Shown here: in pieces, positions 16,736 to 25,075 of the stretch | Numbering within the stretch: position 1 is the stretch's first letter | How the letters are laid out: every line of letters begins with the position of its first letter | Origin: an uncultured Collinsella sp. | Lineage (GTDB): Bacteria; Actinomycetota; Coriobacteriia; Coriobacteriales; Coriobacteriaceae | Direction: 5' to 3' | Assembly: GCA_900768435.1 (NCBI GenBank) | Contig: CAAGCW010000017.1 | Span: 40,704-104,703, forward strand | DNA length: 64,000 nucleotides | Position numbers and translations under genes: made by a program | The notes under the pieces: model-generated | What the model was told of the DNA's origin: nothing | Databases searched by the model: none | The model's input: only the letters and a program-made list of their open reading frames with translations

Positions 16736-17992
16736 CTAGGCGGACTTCTTCTTGCTGTCGGAGACCATCATGTAGACGGTGAGCACGACGGCGATGGCGG
16801 CGATCACGATGGCGCCGTAGAAGGACTGCTGGTAGGCGGCGCTGCCGGCCTCGGCGTGATACAGCACGGCGGTGATGGGCTGGCTGATCCAGGTGGAAGC
16901 GGCATAGCCCAAAAACATGATGCCGTAGTTGACGCCGATGTTGCTGGTGCCAAAGGCGCCACCGGTGAGCGGCGGGTAGATGACGAGCAGGGCGCCAAAG
17001 CTAAAGCCGAGCAGGGCGAGCGCCACAAAGAACATGCTCTGCGTAAAGCTCATCGACATGATGACGAGTGCGACGATGGTGACGACCAGGCTGATGAGCA
17101 GCGACTTGTAGGCACCGAGCTTGTCGATGATCTGGCCAAAGGACAGACGGCCGACCAGGTTAGCGCAGGTGTTGACGGAGACCACCACGCCGCCGAGGGC
17201 GACGGCCGCGGCGCTCGTGGGGTCGGCGAAGAGCTGGACGGCGGCGATGGAGGCAACCTTGCCCACGAGCAGGGTGCCCGCGGTGGCGGCAAAGGCGAAG
17301 GTGACGATGAGGACCCAGAAGCGCGGGGTCTTGACCATCTCGCCCGGGGTGAGGTCGCCGAAGGTGCCGGCATGTGCGCCGCCCTTGGGGGCCTCGAAGC
17401 CCTCGGGCAGCCAGCCGGCCTCGGGGGCCTTCAGGAACAGGGCGGAGGCGGCGATCATCACAAAGAAGATGACGCCGAGCGCCTTGAGGGCGCCAAAGAT
17501 GCCAAGGCTCGGGATGAGCAGCGAGGCGAGCACCGGGGACAGCACGGCGGGGCCGGCGGTCGAAGCGGCCAGGGTGATGCCGGAGGCGAGGCCCTTCTTG
17601 TCGATGAACCACTTCTGTCCGGTGGTGAGCGCGGGGTTGTAGCCCAGGCCGTTGCCGACGGCGGCGACGAGCGAGAACCACAGGTAGAACTGCCACGGCT
17701 CGGTGACGGTACCGGACATGAACCAGCCCAGGCCGTAGCACACGGCGGCGGCGATCACGACGTTGCGCGGGCCGATCTTATCGGAGATGCGGCCGGCGAA
17801 GATGCCCGTCACGGCCATGATGGTCTGAAAGACCGGGAAAGCCCAGGTAAGGGCGCTGGACCACTCGGGGTAGACGGCGAGCAGGTTCTTGCTCACGACG
17901 GAATACAGCGCGATGGAGCTGATGAAGAACATGGTGACGCACGCGGCGGAAAGCACGACGGCGCGGCCCTTGTTGGAGTTGGTGGAAGCCAT
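16736..17992 (-). CDS. MFS transporter, OFA (oxalate:formate antiporter-like) type
   Basis: The start is ATG at 17992 (MASTNSNKGRAVV), giving 418 aa. It is a 12-helix carrier with the MFS loop 2-3 motif GRISDKIGPRNV and OFA-like features such as NLLAVYPEWSSALTWAFPV and the GYNPALTTGQKWF loop. It probably imports or exchanges a small organic acid or sugar-like substrate for the neighbouring dehydrogenases. It ends 70 bp before the oxidoreductase gene, with a palindrome between the two. Confidence 0.88.
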   Translation of the reverse strand: MASTNSNKGRAVVLSAACVTMFFISSIALYSVVSKNLLAVYPEWSSALTWAFPVFQTIMAVTGIFAGRISDKIGPRNVVIAAAVCYGLGWFMSGTVTEPWQFYLWFSLVAAVGNGLGYNPALTTGQKWFIDKKGLASGITLAASTAGPAVLSPVLASLLIPSLGIFGALKALGVIFFVMIAASALFLKAPEAGWLPEGFEAPKGGAHAGTFGDLTPGEMVKTPRFWVLIVTFAFAATAGTLLVGKVASIAAVQLFADPTSAAAVALGGVVVSVNTCANLVGRLSFGQIIDKLGAYKSLLISLVVTIVALVIMSMSFTQSMFFVALALLGFSFGALLVIYPPLTGGAFGTSNIGVNYGIMFLGYAASTWISQPITAVLYHAEAGSAAYQQSFYGAIVIAAIAVVLTVYMMVSDSKKKSA

Positions 17993-18076
17993 TGGACTCT
18001 TTCTAATCGATACGGGGGAGGGGAGGGGCAAACGCCGCTGAGGTGCTTGCCCCGCGCCCCTTTCTACCGGGCTGGT

Positions 18077-18958
18077 TTACTGGTCAGTCGGCTTTGCGAC
18101 GCCGGACTCATCGGACCAGAGCTCGACGCCCTTGTTCTTGAGGTAGTTGTCGGCAAAGGCGCGGCGGCCGCCGGGCTTGGCGGTGAGGTCGCCCATCATG
18201 TTGGAGAAGCCGCCGTCGACCTTGATGGCGTCGCCGGTGGTAAAGTCCGAGCGCTTGGACGCCAGGAACATGACGGCGTTGGCGATATCGCTGACCTCGC
18301 CGATGCGGCGCGTGGCGATGAGGCGGCTGCGGCTCTTCTCGACCTCGGGATCGGCGTAAAAGCTTGCCGACATGGGTGTCTTGACAAAGCAGGGCTCGAC
18401 GCAGTTGGAGCGGACGCCGTAGGGGCCCCACTCGGCGGCGAGCATCTTGGACATCATGTTGACGCCCGCCTTGGTGGAGCTGTACACGCCCGAGAACGTC
18501 TCGGGGGAGTGGCTGGCAACGGTCGAGATGTGCACCAGGCGGCCCTGGCCGGCCTTGATCATCTCGCGACCAAAGCGCTGCGAGGTGATGAAGTAGCCGG
18601 TGAGGTTGACGTTGAGCACCTGCTCCCAGTCGCTTAGCGGCAGGTCCTCCATGGCGGCGAAGCGCAGGATGCCGGCGGTGTTGACGAGAACGTCGACGCG
18701 GCCGAAGTTGGCGATGGTGGCGTCGACGGCAGCCTGAACCTCGGCCTCGTCGGTGGCGTTCATCTTGTAGCCCTCGGCGTGGATACCAAACTCGGCGGCG
18801 AGGTCGGCGGCTGCTGCCTTGACCTTCTCCTCGTCTAGGTCGAGCAAGACGACGTTGGCGCCGTTGCGGGCGAACTCGCGGCAAATCTCGACGCCCATAC
18901 CGCCGAGCGCGCCGGTCACGGCGCAGACATCGCCCTCGAGCTTAAGCCAATTGCTCAT
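18077..18958 (-). CDS. Short-chain dehydrogenase/reductase (gluconate/3-oxoacyl reductase-like)
   Basis: The 293-residue protein has the cofactor motif TGALGGMG near residue 16 and the Asp at the end of strand 2 (VVLLDLDEE), which favours NAD(H). It also has the NTAG motif and the catalytic Ser-Tyr-Lys set in STVAS and YSSTKAG. A C-terminal extension of about 40 residues goes beyond the usual 250. It is the first gene of the cluster, divergent from a LysR regulator, and probably oxidises the compound moved by the adjacent MFS carrier. The precise substrate is unknown. Confidence 0.92.
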   Translation of the reverse strand: MSNWLKLEGDVCAVTGALGGMGVEICREFARNGANVVLLDLDEEKVKAAAADLAAEFGIHAEGYKMNATDEAEVQAAVDATIANFGRVDVLVNTAGILRFAAMEDLPLSDWEQVLNVNLTGYFITSQRFGREMIKAGQGRLVHISTVASHSPETFSGVYSSTKAGVNMMSKMLAAEWGPYGVRSNCVEPCFVKTPMSASFYADPEVEKSRSRLIATRRIGEVSDIANAVMFLASKRSDFTTGDAIKVDGGFSNMMGDLTAKPGGRRAFADNYLKNKGVELWSDESGVAKPTDQ

Positions 18959-19191
18959 AGGAACTTCCCTTCTTGTGCCTCCCGGTGGGTCGCTCCCATT
19001 AATCGACCCACGTGGTTTTCGCTGGTTATCGTATGCTTTGCATTTGCGCAGGTGAATTGCATATTTGTTAGAATGGCGTTAACCATAGGTTTACACTGTG
19101 CGATGCAGTTTATTCTCAATTGAGCGCATGACCTGCGAAAACAACCTCCTGTGGCACCATGTGGCCACGGGCGCGAAAACGGGAGATTGAC
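18959..19191. promoter_or_regulatory. Divergent control region between the SDR cluster and its LysR regulator
   Basis: This 230-bp region is A/T-rich compared with the genes around it. It contains the perfect palindrome CTCAATTGAG at 19115-19124 and a TTGTTA/TTTACA-rich section at 19066-19095. LysR regulators usually bind such divergent regions. I cannot place the exact sites. Confidence 0.45.
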
Positions 19192-20070
19192 GTGTACGAT
19201 CGACGACTTGAGGCCATATCGGCCGCCGCGGAGCTGGGAAGCTTCTCGCGTGCGGCGGCACAATTGCGCGTGTCGACTCCGGCGCTCGTCAAGCAGGTGT
19301 CGGGCTTCGAGGCCGAGTTCGGCATCACGCTGTTCGAACGCTCGCACTCGGGCGTCAAAGTGACGCCGGCCGGCGCACTGCTGGTGGACGACGCGCGCTC
19401 GATCATGCGGCAGTCCGAGGACGCGCTGCGCCGTGCCCGACGCGCGGCGGGCGATGGCGGTGCCGTGCGCTTGGGCGTGTCGATGATGTGCCCGGGGCGC
19501 CAAACGCTGTCGATGTGGTCGGGCATCCACGATCTGGAACCGTCGCTGCGATTTGAAATCGTGCCGGTAAGCGATCTCTACGACGAGCGCGAGACCGTCA
19601 TGCGTAGCTTGGGCCGCGAGGTCGATGTGGTGCAATCGAGTTTTTCTACCCCACGCTGGGGTGATGCCTGCCAAAAGCTCCGCATTGTCAACGTGCCGTT
19701 TTATATCGATCTGCCGCGCACGAGCCCGCTGGCGCGCAAGAATCGCATTACGGTTGCCGACTTGGAGGGTATGCGTCTGCGCGTACTGCGCCACGGCAAC
19801 GACGCCATGGACAGCCTGCGCATCGATCTTTTGGCCGATGGCGGCGTGGACGTGATCGACGTGGACAGTTTTGACTTTGCGCTCTTTAACGAGGCGGAGG
19901 AAAAGGGCGACGCGGTGCTCACTTGCGGGGCGTGGTCGGGCGTGCACCCGGCTTTTGTAGGCGTGCCGTTCCTATGTGGCCGCGAGGTGCCGGTCTTCTT
20001 GCACTACCCGCTCGAGCCCACCCTCCAAGTACAAAAATTCGTCAACGCCATGGCCCAACTCCTCAACTAG
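19192..20070 (+). CDS. LysR-family transcriptional regulator
   Basis: The start is taken as GTG at 19192, 6 bp after GGGAG, giving 292 aa; an ATG at 19159 lacks a ribosome-binding site. The N-terminal helix-turn-helix reads LEAISAAAELGSFSRAAAQL, followed by the linker helix and a LysR effector domain from about residue 95. It is divergent from the SDR/MFS/oxidoreductase cluster, which is the classic arrangement for a LysR activator and its target operon. The inducer is unknown. Confidence 0.92.
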   Translation: MYDRRLEAISAAAELGSFSRAAAQLRVSTPALVKQVSGFEAEFGITLFERSHSGVKVTPAGALLVDDARSIMRQSEDALRRARRAAGDGGAVRLGVSMMCPGRQTLSMWSGIHDLEPSLRFEIVPVSDLYDERETVMRSLGREVDVVQSSFSTPRWGDACQKLRIVNVPFYIDLPRTSPLARKNRITVADLEGMRLRVLRHGNDAMDSLRIDLLADGGVDVIDVDSFDFALFNEAEEKGDAVLTCGAWSGVHPAFVGVPFLCGREVPVFLHYPLEPTLQVQKFVNAMAQLLN

Positions 20071-20086
20071 CTCATTTGGCGCGGGT

Positions 20087-20176
20087 AGTCTTTTTGGGAC
20101 GGGGCTTTTTTAGCTACTTTCGCCGCCCTGCCTGCGCACCCTCAAAGTAGTCAAAAAGCCCCGTCCCAAAAAGACT
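20087..20176. repeat. 90-bp palindrome with perfect 24-bp arms, GGACGGGGC family
   Basis: The arms 20087-20110 and 20153-20176 are perfect complements (each contains TTTTTGGGACGGGGCTTTTT or its reverse complement). An inner pair, AGCTACTTT with AAAGTAG, extends the stem. The T and A tracts allow termination in either direction, but the arm length exceeds ordinary terminators. A shorter relative is at 15441-15489. Confidence 0.85.
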
Positions 20177-20184
20177 AACAAAAC

Positions 20185-20212
20185 GAGGCCCTGGCCAAAC
20201 GGCCAGGGCCTC
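20185..20212. terminator. Perfect 12-bp hairpin between lysR and the ABC exporter operon
   Basis: GAGGCCCTGGCC (20185-20196) and its complement (20201-20212) with an AAAC loop. On the minus strand it is followed by GTTTTGTT, so it may terminate the ABC operon; on the plus strand the following DNA is less T-rich. Confidence 0.75.
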
Positions 20213-20255
20213 ACTAACCTTTATTCCGTTTTAAACAACGGGCTGATTGCGCGCA

Positions 20256-20362
20256 GGAGGGTGCCCCGGGGCGGCGGGGTATTTCCTCCGCGCGCAGTTT
20301 CTTAAGCGTTGCGAGAATGTTTGAGCACGGAGGAATTACCCCGACGCCCCGGGGAACCCTCC
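20256..20362. repeat. 107-bp imperfect palindrome downstream of the ABC exporter
   Basis: The 35-nt arms 20256-20290 and 20328-20362 are complementary with only three mismatches, beginning GGAGGGT and ending in its complement. The loop is 37 nt. It has no T tract at its end, so it is not an ordinary terminator. With the two palindromes before it, it fills the whole 20071-20376 gap, and I see no gene there. Confidence 0.8.
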
Positions 20363-20376
20363 GTCAGTAACCGTTC

Positions 20377-22296
20377 CTACTCCAGCTCAAACGCTCCCGT
20401 GTACAGCTGGTAGTAATACCCGCGCTTGGCGATCAGCTCGTCGTGGTTGCCGCGCTCGATGATGCGGCCGTGATCCAGACAGATGATCGCGTCGGAGTTG
20501 CGCACGGTGGACAGGCGGTGTGCGATGACAAACGTCGTGCGGCCCTCCATGAGCTTGTCCATGCCCGCCTGTACGATGGCCTCGGTGCGGGTGTCGATGG
20601 AGCTCGTGGCCTCGTCCAGAATCATTGCCGGCGGATCGGCGACGGCGGCGCGTGCGATCGAAATCAGCTGGCGCTGGCCCTGCGACAGCTGTGCGCCGTT
20701 GCCGGTGAGCATGGTGTCGTAGCCGTCGGGCAGGCGGGTGATAAAGTCGTCTGCGCCCGCGAGCTTGGCCGCTGCGATGCACTCCTCGTCGGTGGCGTCC
20801 AGGTTGCCGTAGCGGATGTTGTCCATCACGGTGCCGGTGAACAGGTTCACGTCCTGCAGCACGACGCCCAGCGAGCGGCGCAGATCGGCCTTGCGGATCT
20901 TATTGACGTTGATGCCGTCGTAGCGAATCTTGCCGTCGGCGATGTCATAGAAGCGGTTGATGAGGTTGGTGATGGTCGTCTTACCGGCACCGGTGGCGCC
21001 GACAAACGCGACCTTCTGACCCGGCTTGGCAAACACGGACACGCCGTGCAGGACCTCGTGGTCGGGGGTGTAGCCAAAGTCGACGTTGTCCATGACCAAG
21101 TCGCCGCGCAGCGGGACGTACTCGATCTCGCCGGTTGCGCGGTGCGGATGTTTCCACGCCCACATGCCGGTGTGGTGGTCAGCCTCCTCGAACTCCCAAG
21201 TCTCGGGGTTCACCTGTGCGTTGACGAGCGTCACGTAGCCTTCGTCGGCCTCGGGCTTCTCGTCGATGAGCTCAAAGATGCGGTCGGCGCCGGCGAGGCC
21301 CATGACCACGGCGTTGATCTGCTGCGAGATCTGGCCGATCTGTCCGCAGAACTGCTTGGTCATGTTGAGGAACGGCACCACGACGGCGATGGACAGCGCC
21401 ATGCCCGAGATACTCAGGTTGGGCACGCCCAGCGCCAAGAAAATGCCGCCCGCCAGTGCGACCAGCACGTAGAGCAGGTTGCCCAGGTTCATAAGGATGG
21501 GCATGAGGATGTTGGCGTACATGTTGGCCTTCTGGGAGACCTCGAAGAGCTTTTCGTTGCGCTCGTCAAAATCGGCCTCGGCGGCAGACTCGTGGCAGAA
21601 CGCCTTGACGACCTTCTGGCCGTTCATGACTTCCTCGATATGGCCCTCGACCACGCCAAGCTCGGTCTGCTGCGCAATGAAGAAGCGCGCGGAGTTGGAT
21701 CCGAGCAGCTTGGTCATAAAGGTCATAAAGGCGACGCCGGCGATGATGACCAAGCACATCCACACGCTGTAGTACAGCATGATAAAGAACACCGTGACGA
21801 TGATGATGATCGTCATGAGCAGGTTGGGCAGCGACTGGCTGATCATCTGACGCAGCGTGTCGATGTCGTTGGTGTAGTGGCTCATGATATCGCCGCGCTG
21901 GTGCGTGTCGAAGTAGCGGATCGGCAGGTCCTGCATGCGGTTGAACATCATCTCGCGCAGCTTCTCGAGCGAGCCCTGCGTGACGATAGCCATGGCGCGG
22001 TTCCAGAAGAGCGAGGACAGGACGCCGACGCCGTAGATGCAGGCGAGGGTGGTCACGAGCTGCAGAATCTTGGGCTGCGCGGCTTCCCAATCGCCCGACT
22101 GCCACGATTCGCTAATAATTTGCAGGGCGCTCTGCAGGAAGGTCGCGCCGATGGAGTTGATGATGGCGCAGAGCACCACGCCGGCGACGACGAGGGGCAA
22201 AAGCACGGGATAGAAGCCAAAGAGCGTCTTGATGAGGCGCGACATGGTGCCGCCCTTGCGGTTGAGCGCGCGCTCGGCGGTCGTTGCCTTACTCAT
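20377..22296 (-). CDS. ABC exporter half-transporter B (catalytically competent NBD)
   Basis: The 639-residue protein starts at ATG 22296 with GGAGG upstream, overlapping the previous gene's stop by 8 bp. Six membrane helices (about residues 25-345) precede a nucleotide-binding domain with Walker A GATGAGKTT, Q loop LQDVNLF, Walker B plus catalytic Glu (MILDEATSS) and H loop (IAHRLST). Its signature is LSQGQ rather than LSGGQ. About 50 residues are inserted between the two domains. With the next gene it forms a heterodimeric multidrug or lipid exporter of the TM287/288, BmrCD type. It is the third gene of a MarR-controlled operon. Confidence 0.94.
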   Translation of the reverse strand: MSKATTAERALNRKGGTMSRLIKTLFGFYPVLLPLVVAGVVLCAIINSIGATFLQSALQIISESWQSGDWEAAQPKILQLVTTLACIYGVGVLSSLFWNRAMAIVTQGSLEKLREMMFNRMQDLPIRYFDTHQRGDIMSHYTNDIDTLRQMISQSLPNLLMTIIIIVTVFFIMLYYSVWMCLVIIAGVAFMTFMTKLLGSNSARFFIAQQTELGVVEGHIEEVMNGQKVVKAFCHESAAEADFDERNEKLFEVSQKANMYANILMPILMNLGNLLYVLVALAGGIFLALGVPNLSISGMALSIAVVVPFLNMTKQFCGQIGQISQQINAVVMGLAGADRIFELIDEKPEADEGYVTLVNAQVNPETWEFEEADHHTGMWAWKHPHRATGEIEYVPLRGDLVMDNVDFGYTPDHEVLHGVSVFAKPGQKVAFVGATGAGKTTITNLINRFYDIADGKIRYDGINVNKIRKADLRRSLGVVLQDVNLFTGTVMDNIRYGNLDATDEECIAAAKLAGADDFITRLPDGYDTMLTGNGAQLSQGQRQLISIARAAVADPPAMILDEATSSIDTRTEAIVQAGMDKLMEGRTTFVIAHRLSTVRNSDAIICLDHGRIIERGNHDELIAKRGYYYQLYTGAFELE

Positions 22297-24133
22297 GGGC
22301 CTCGCCTCCTTCCTGGGTCTGAGCTTGCGTTGCGGTCATGTCGGTGTTGTCTGCCGCCGTGTTCGCGTCGCCAGAGACGTCGTCGGCGTCTTGCGTACCT
22401 TCGGCAGACATCTTGTTTTGCGAGGTAAAGGTCTCTCGGTAGATCTCGCTTGTCTTAAGCAGCTCGTCATGGTTGCCGATCTGCGCGATACGGCCGCCCT
22501 CCATGACGATGATGCGGTCTGCGTCCTGCACGGAGCTGATGCGCTGGGCGATGATGAGCTTGGTCGTGTTGGGCAGATAGCTTGCCAGCCCTGCGCGAAT
22601 CTTGGCGTCGGTCTTGGTGTCGACGGCGCTGGTGGAGTCGTCCAGGATCAAGATTTTGGGGCGACGCAGCAGGGCGCGTGCAATGCACAGGCGCTGCTTC
22701 TGACCGCCCGAAACATTAGAGCCGCCCTGTTCGATCCAGGTGTCGTAGCCCTTGGGGAAACCGTCGACAAACTCGTCGGCGCAGGCCAGATGCGCTGCCT
22801 CGCGGACTTCCTCGTCGGTGGCGTTCGGGTCGCCCCAACGCAGGTTCTCGGCGATGGTGCCGCTAAACAGCACGTTTTTCTGCAGCACCATGGCGACCTG
22901 GTGGCGCAGCGCGTCCAGGTCGTAGTCGCGCACGTCCACGCCGCCCACGCGCACAGCGCCTTCGGTGGTGTCGTACAGGCGGGCGATGAGGTTAACGAGC
23001 GTGGACTTGGCCGAGCCGGTGCCGCCGATGATGCCGATGGTCTCGCCGCTCGTAATGTGCAGGTCGATATCGTCGAGCGCCTGGCGCTTCGCATGCTTGG
23101 AATACTTAAAGCTCACGTGGTCAAAGTCGATGGAACCGTCGGCAACCTCGAGCACGGGCTCGGCGGGATCGGCGATCGTGGGCTCGGCGGCCAGCACCTC
23201 GGCAATGCGGTGTGCCGATTCGTCGGCCATGGTCACCATGACAAAGATCATCGACAGCTGCATCAGGCTCATGAGAATCTGGAAACCATAGGTAAAGGTC
23301 GAGGAGAGCTGGCCCACGTCGAACAGCGTGCCCTGGCTCGTGATGATGAGCTTGGAGCCCAGGTAGATGATGACGACAAACGCGCCGTTGACGCAGATGT
23401 TCATCATGGGGTTGTTAAAGGCGAGCAGCTTCTCGGCGCGGGTGAAGTCCATCTGGACGTCGCGCGCGGCGGTCGCGAACTTCTCCTTCTCAAAGTCTTC
23501 GCGCACATAGCTCTTGACCACGCGCATGCCGGTGACGTTTTCCTCGACGGACTCGTTGAGCGCGTCGTACTTGTGGAACACGCGCGAGAAGATGGGGCGC
23601 ACCTTAAAGATGATAAAGAACAGCCCAAAGCCCAGCAGCGGAATGATGACCAGGTAGACCATGGCAACGCTGCCGCCCATGATAAATGCCATGGTAAAGG
23701 CGAAGATCAATACCAGCGGCGCGCGCACGGCGATACGGATGATCATCATAAAGGCCTGCTGCACGTTGTTGATGTCGGTGGTCAGGCGCGTGACGAGCGA
23801 GGAGCTCGAGAACTCATCGATGTTGGCAAAGCTGAACGTCTGGATTTTGTAGAACAGGTCGTGACGCAGGTTCTTGGCGAAGCCGCAGCTCGCATGGCTG
23901 CAGGTGACGCCTGCCGCGGCGCCAAAAGCAAGCGATGTCAGCGCGATGAGCACCAAAAGGCCCGCGGTGGGAAGCATCTCGGCTACGGTGGCGCCGTCTT
24001 TGATGGCGTCGATCAGGTTGGCGGTGATAAATGGAATCAGCATCTCGCAGAGCACCTCGCCAAGCACGAGCAACGGCGTGGCAACGGTGACTTTCATATA
24101 GTCGCGGATGCTGCCCATGAGGGTTTTAATCAT
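22289..24133 (-). CDS. ABC exporter half-transporter A (degenerate NBD)
   Basis: The 614-residue protein has six membrane helices (residues 15-310) and an NBD with Walker A GGTGSAKST (Ala for the usual Gly), a normal signature VSGGQKQ, Walker B ILDDST with Asp in place of the catalytic Glu, and an H-loop Gln (IAQRISS). Those changes mark the degenerate half of a heterodimeric exporter. Its start overlaps the marR stop by 8 bp and its stop overlaps the next start by 8 bp, so the three genes are probably translationally coupled. The C-terminal tail is Glu/Asp/Thr-rich. Confidence 0.94.
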   Translation of the reverse strand: MIKTLMGSIRDYMKVTVATPLLVLGEVLCEMLIPFITANLIDAIKDGATVAEMLPTAGLLVLIALTSLAFGAAAGVTCSHASCGFAKNLRHDLFYKIQTFSFANIDEFSSSSLVTRLTTDINNVQQAFMMIIRIAVRAPLVLIFAFTMAFIMGGSVAMVYLVIIPLLGFGLFFIIFKVRPIFSRVFHKYDALNESVEENVTGMRVVKSYVREDFEKEKFATAARDVQMDFTRAEKLLAFNNPMMNICVNGAFVVIIYLGSKLIITSQGTLFDVGQLSSTFTYGFQILMSLMQLSMIFVMVTMADESAHRIAEVLAAEPTIADPAEPVLEVADGSIDFDHVSFKYSKHAKRQALDDIDLHITSGETIGIIGGTGSAKSTLVNLIARLYDTTEGAVRVGGVDVRDYDLDALRHQVAMVLQKNVLFSGTIAENLRWGDPNATDEEVREAAHLACADEFVDGFPKGYDTWIEQGGSNVSGGQKQRLCIARALLRRPKILILDDSTSAVDTKTDAKIRAGLASYLPNTTKLIIAQRISSVQDADRIIVMEGGRIAQIGNHDELLKTSEIYRETFTSQNKMSAEGTQDADDVSGDANTAADNTDMTATQAQTQEGGEAHE

Positions 24134-24629
24134 CCAGTTCCTCCCAGGTTACGCGGATTTTATCGAGCATTTCGGCGAGGTCCTCGCGCTCGTCGTGGGT
24201 GAGCGCGCTAAAGGCCCGTTCTCTAAAGCGAATGCGGGCCGCCTGGTCGATGCGGGCGTTTTCCCGGCCGGTTTCGGTCAGGCGAATGGTGAGCTGCCGT
24301 CGATCCTTGGGGTTACGGCTGCGCTCGATGAGGCCGTTGAGCTCGAGCTTGGACAGGATCTCGGAAAGCGATCCCGGCTTGAGGTCAAAGTGCATGCCGA
24401 GTTCCTGCTGCGACATCTCGCCGCCGGGTTGCTTGGCCAGCAGGCAGATGATGGGCGCCTTGCCGGACACGCCTCCGCCATGAAAATGCATGTAATGGCC
24501 GCAAAAGCCCAGGCCGCTCAGGATGCGCTTGGCGAGTTTGTCTTCGGCGCTGACCGCTTCGGGTATGTCTACCGGTTGCGACGGGTCACCGCCGGGCTCA
24601 TGCGGAAGGACGAGTGGTTCAACACACAT
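24126..24629 (-). CDS. MarR-family repressor of the ABC exporter operon
   Basis: The 167-residue protein contains the MarR winged helix with KQPGGEMSQQELGMHF, LKPGSLSEILSKLEL and the wing RSRNPKDRRQLTIRLT. It is the first gene of the operon with the two exporter genes, which matches drug-responsive autoregulation. A promoter and a GTTAGG/CCTAAC inverted repeat lie directly upstream. The ligand is unknown. Confidence 0.93.
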   Translation of the reverse strand: MCVEPLVLPHEPGGDPSQPVDIPEAVSAEDKLAKRILSGLGFCGHYMHFHGGGVSGKAPIICLLAKQPGGEMSQQELGMHFDLKPGSLSEILSKLELNGLIERSRNPKDRRQLTIRLTETGRENARIDQAARIRFRERAFSALTHDEREDLAEMLDKIRVTWEELDD

Positions 24630-24653
24630 ATCTAAGCTTCGCTCCTTTCTTTA

Positions 24654-24713
24654 GTTAGGTAGTTGAATTGTTTTGTGCCTAACCAATTTAGGAGCACGGT
24701 AAATAAATGTCAA
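24654..24713 (-). promoter_or_regulatory. Promoter and likely MarR operator of the exporter operon
   Basis: On the minus strand there is TTGACA (24708-24713), exactly 17 bp, then TAAATT (24685-24690), a near-consensus sigma-70-type promoter. An inverted repeat, GTTAGG at 24654-24659 and CCTAAC at 24678-24683, overlaps the start-site side of the -10 box. This is where a MarR repressor would block transcription. Confidence 0.75.
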
Positions 24714-24729
24714 GGTACCAAACTTTATA

Positions 24730-24873
24730 GTTACGGCGTTTTGCCAAACGCCGTAACCGCTCGACGCTGCAAGCGTTCCTAAGCGGCAATCTGACGTTCA
24801 ATCGTCGGGCATGGCCACAAGGCCTATGCCCTCCTCTTTCACGTCACCTTGCTCGCTTAGGAACGCTTTCGCT
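24730..24873 (+). ncRNA. Structured intergenic element, copy E1
   Basis: A 12-bp hairpin with a TGCC loop (24730-24757) is followed by the linker TCGACGCTGC. A long stem joins 24771-24789 and 24849-24868 (AAGCGTTCCTAAGCG side), with one bulged T on the 3' side. An inner hairpin GGGCAT-GGCC/GGCC-ATGCCC lies between them. The same architecture recurs at 37669, 43625 and 59258 with different but still paired bases. It is either a structured RNA or a hairpin mobile element; the strand is assigned by the order of its parts. Confidence 0.7.
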
Positions 24874-24919
24874 GTCCGTCCTCAACCCGTGATTCCGCCA
24901 CGGTCCGCTTCGGTGCATG

Positions 24920-24951
24920 TGATCCCTTGGGGACGGAGGAAAAAGGGATCA
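24920..24951. repeat. Small hairpin with GGGGACGGAGGAAAA loop, intergenic copy
   Basis: TGATCCCTT (24920-24928) pairs with AAGGGATCA (24943-24951) around a loop containing GGGGACGGAGGAAAA. The same 15-nt loop in a GATCC/GGATC stem occurs inside the M20 peptidase gene at 42084-42112. The rest of the 24874-25075 stretch shows only a possible TACACT -10 box near 25021. Confidence 0.7.
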
Positions 24952-25075
24952 TTTTCCGAAACCTTTCCGCAACAATTTGACCTCCACGGCGCCACCGCCC
25001 GCTCGCAATGCCCCCTGCGCTACACTTAGTCGCACTGTGGCGCTGCGCGTCGCGCCCGAAACAAGGGAGACCCTC

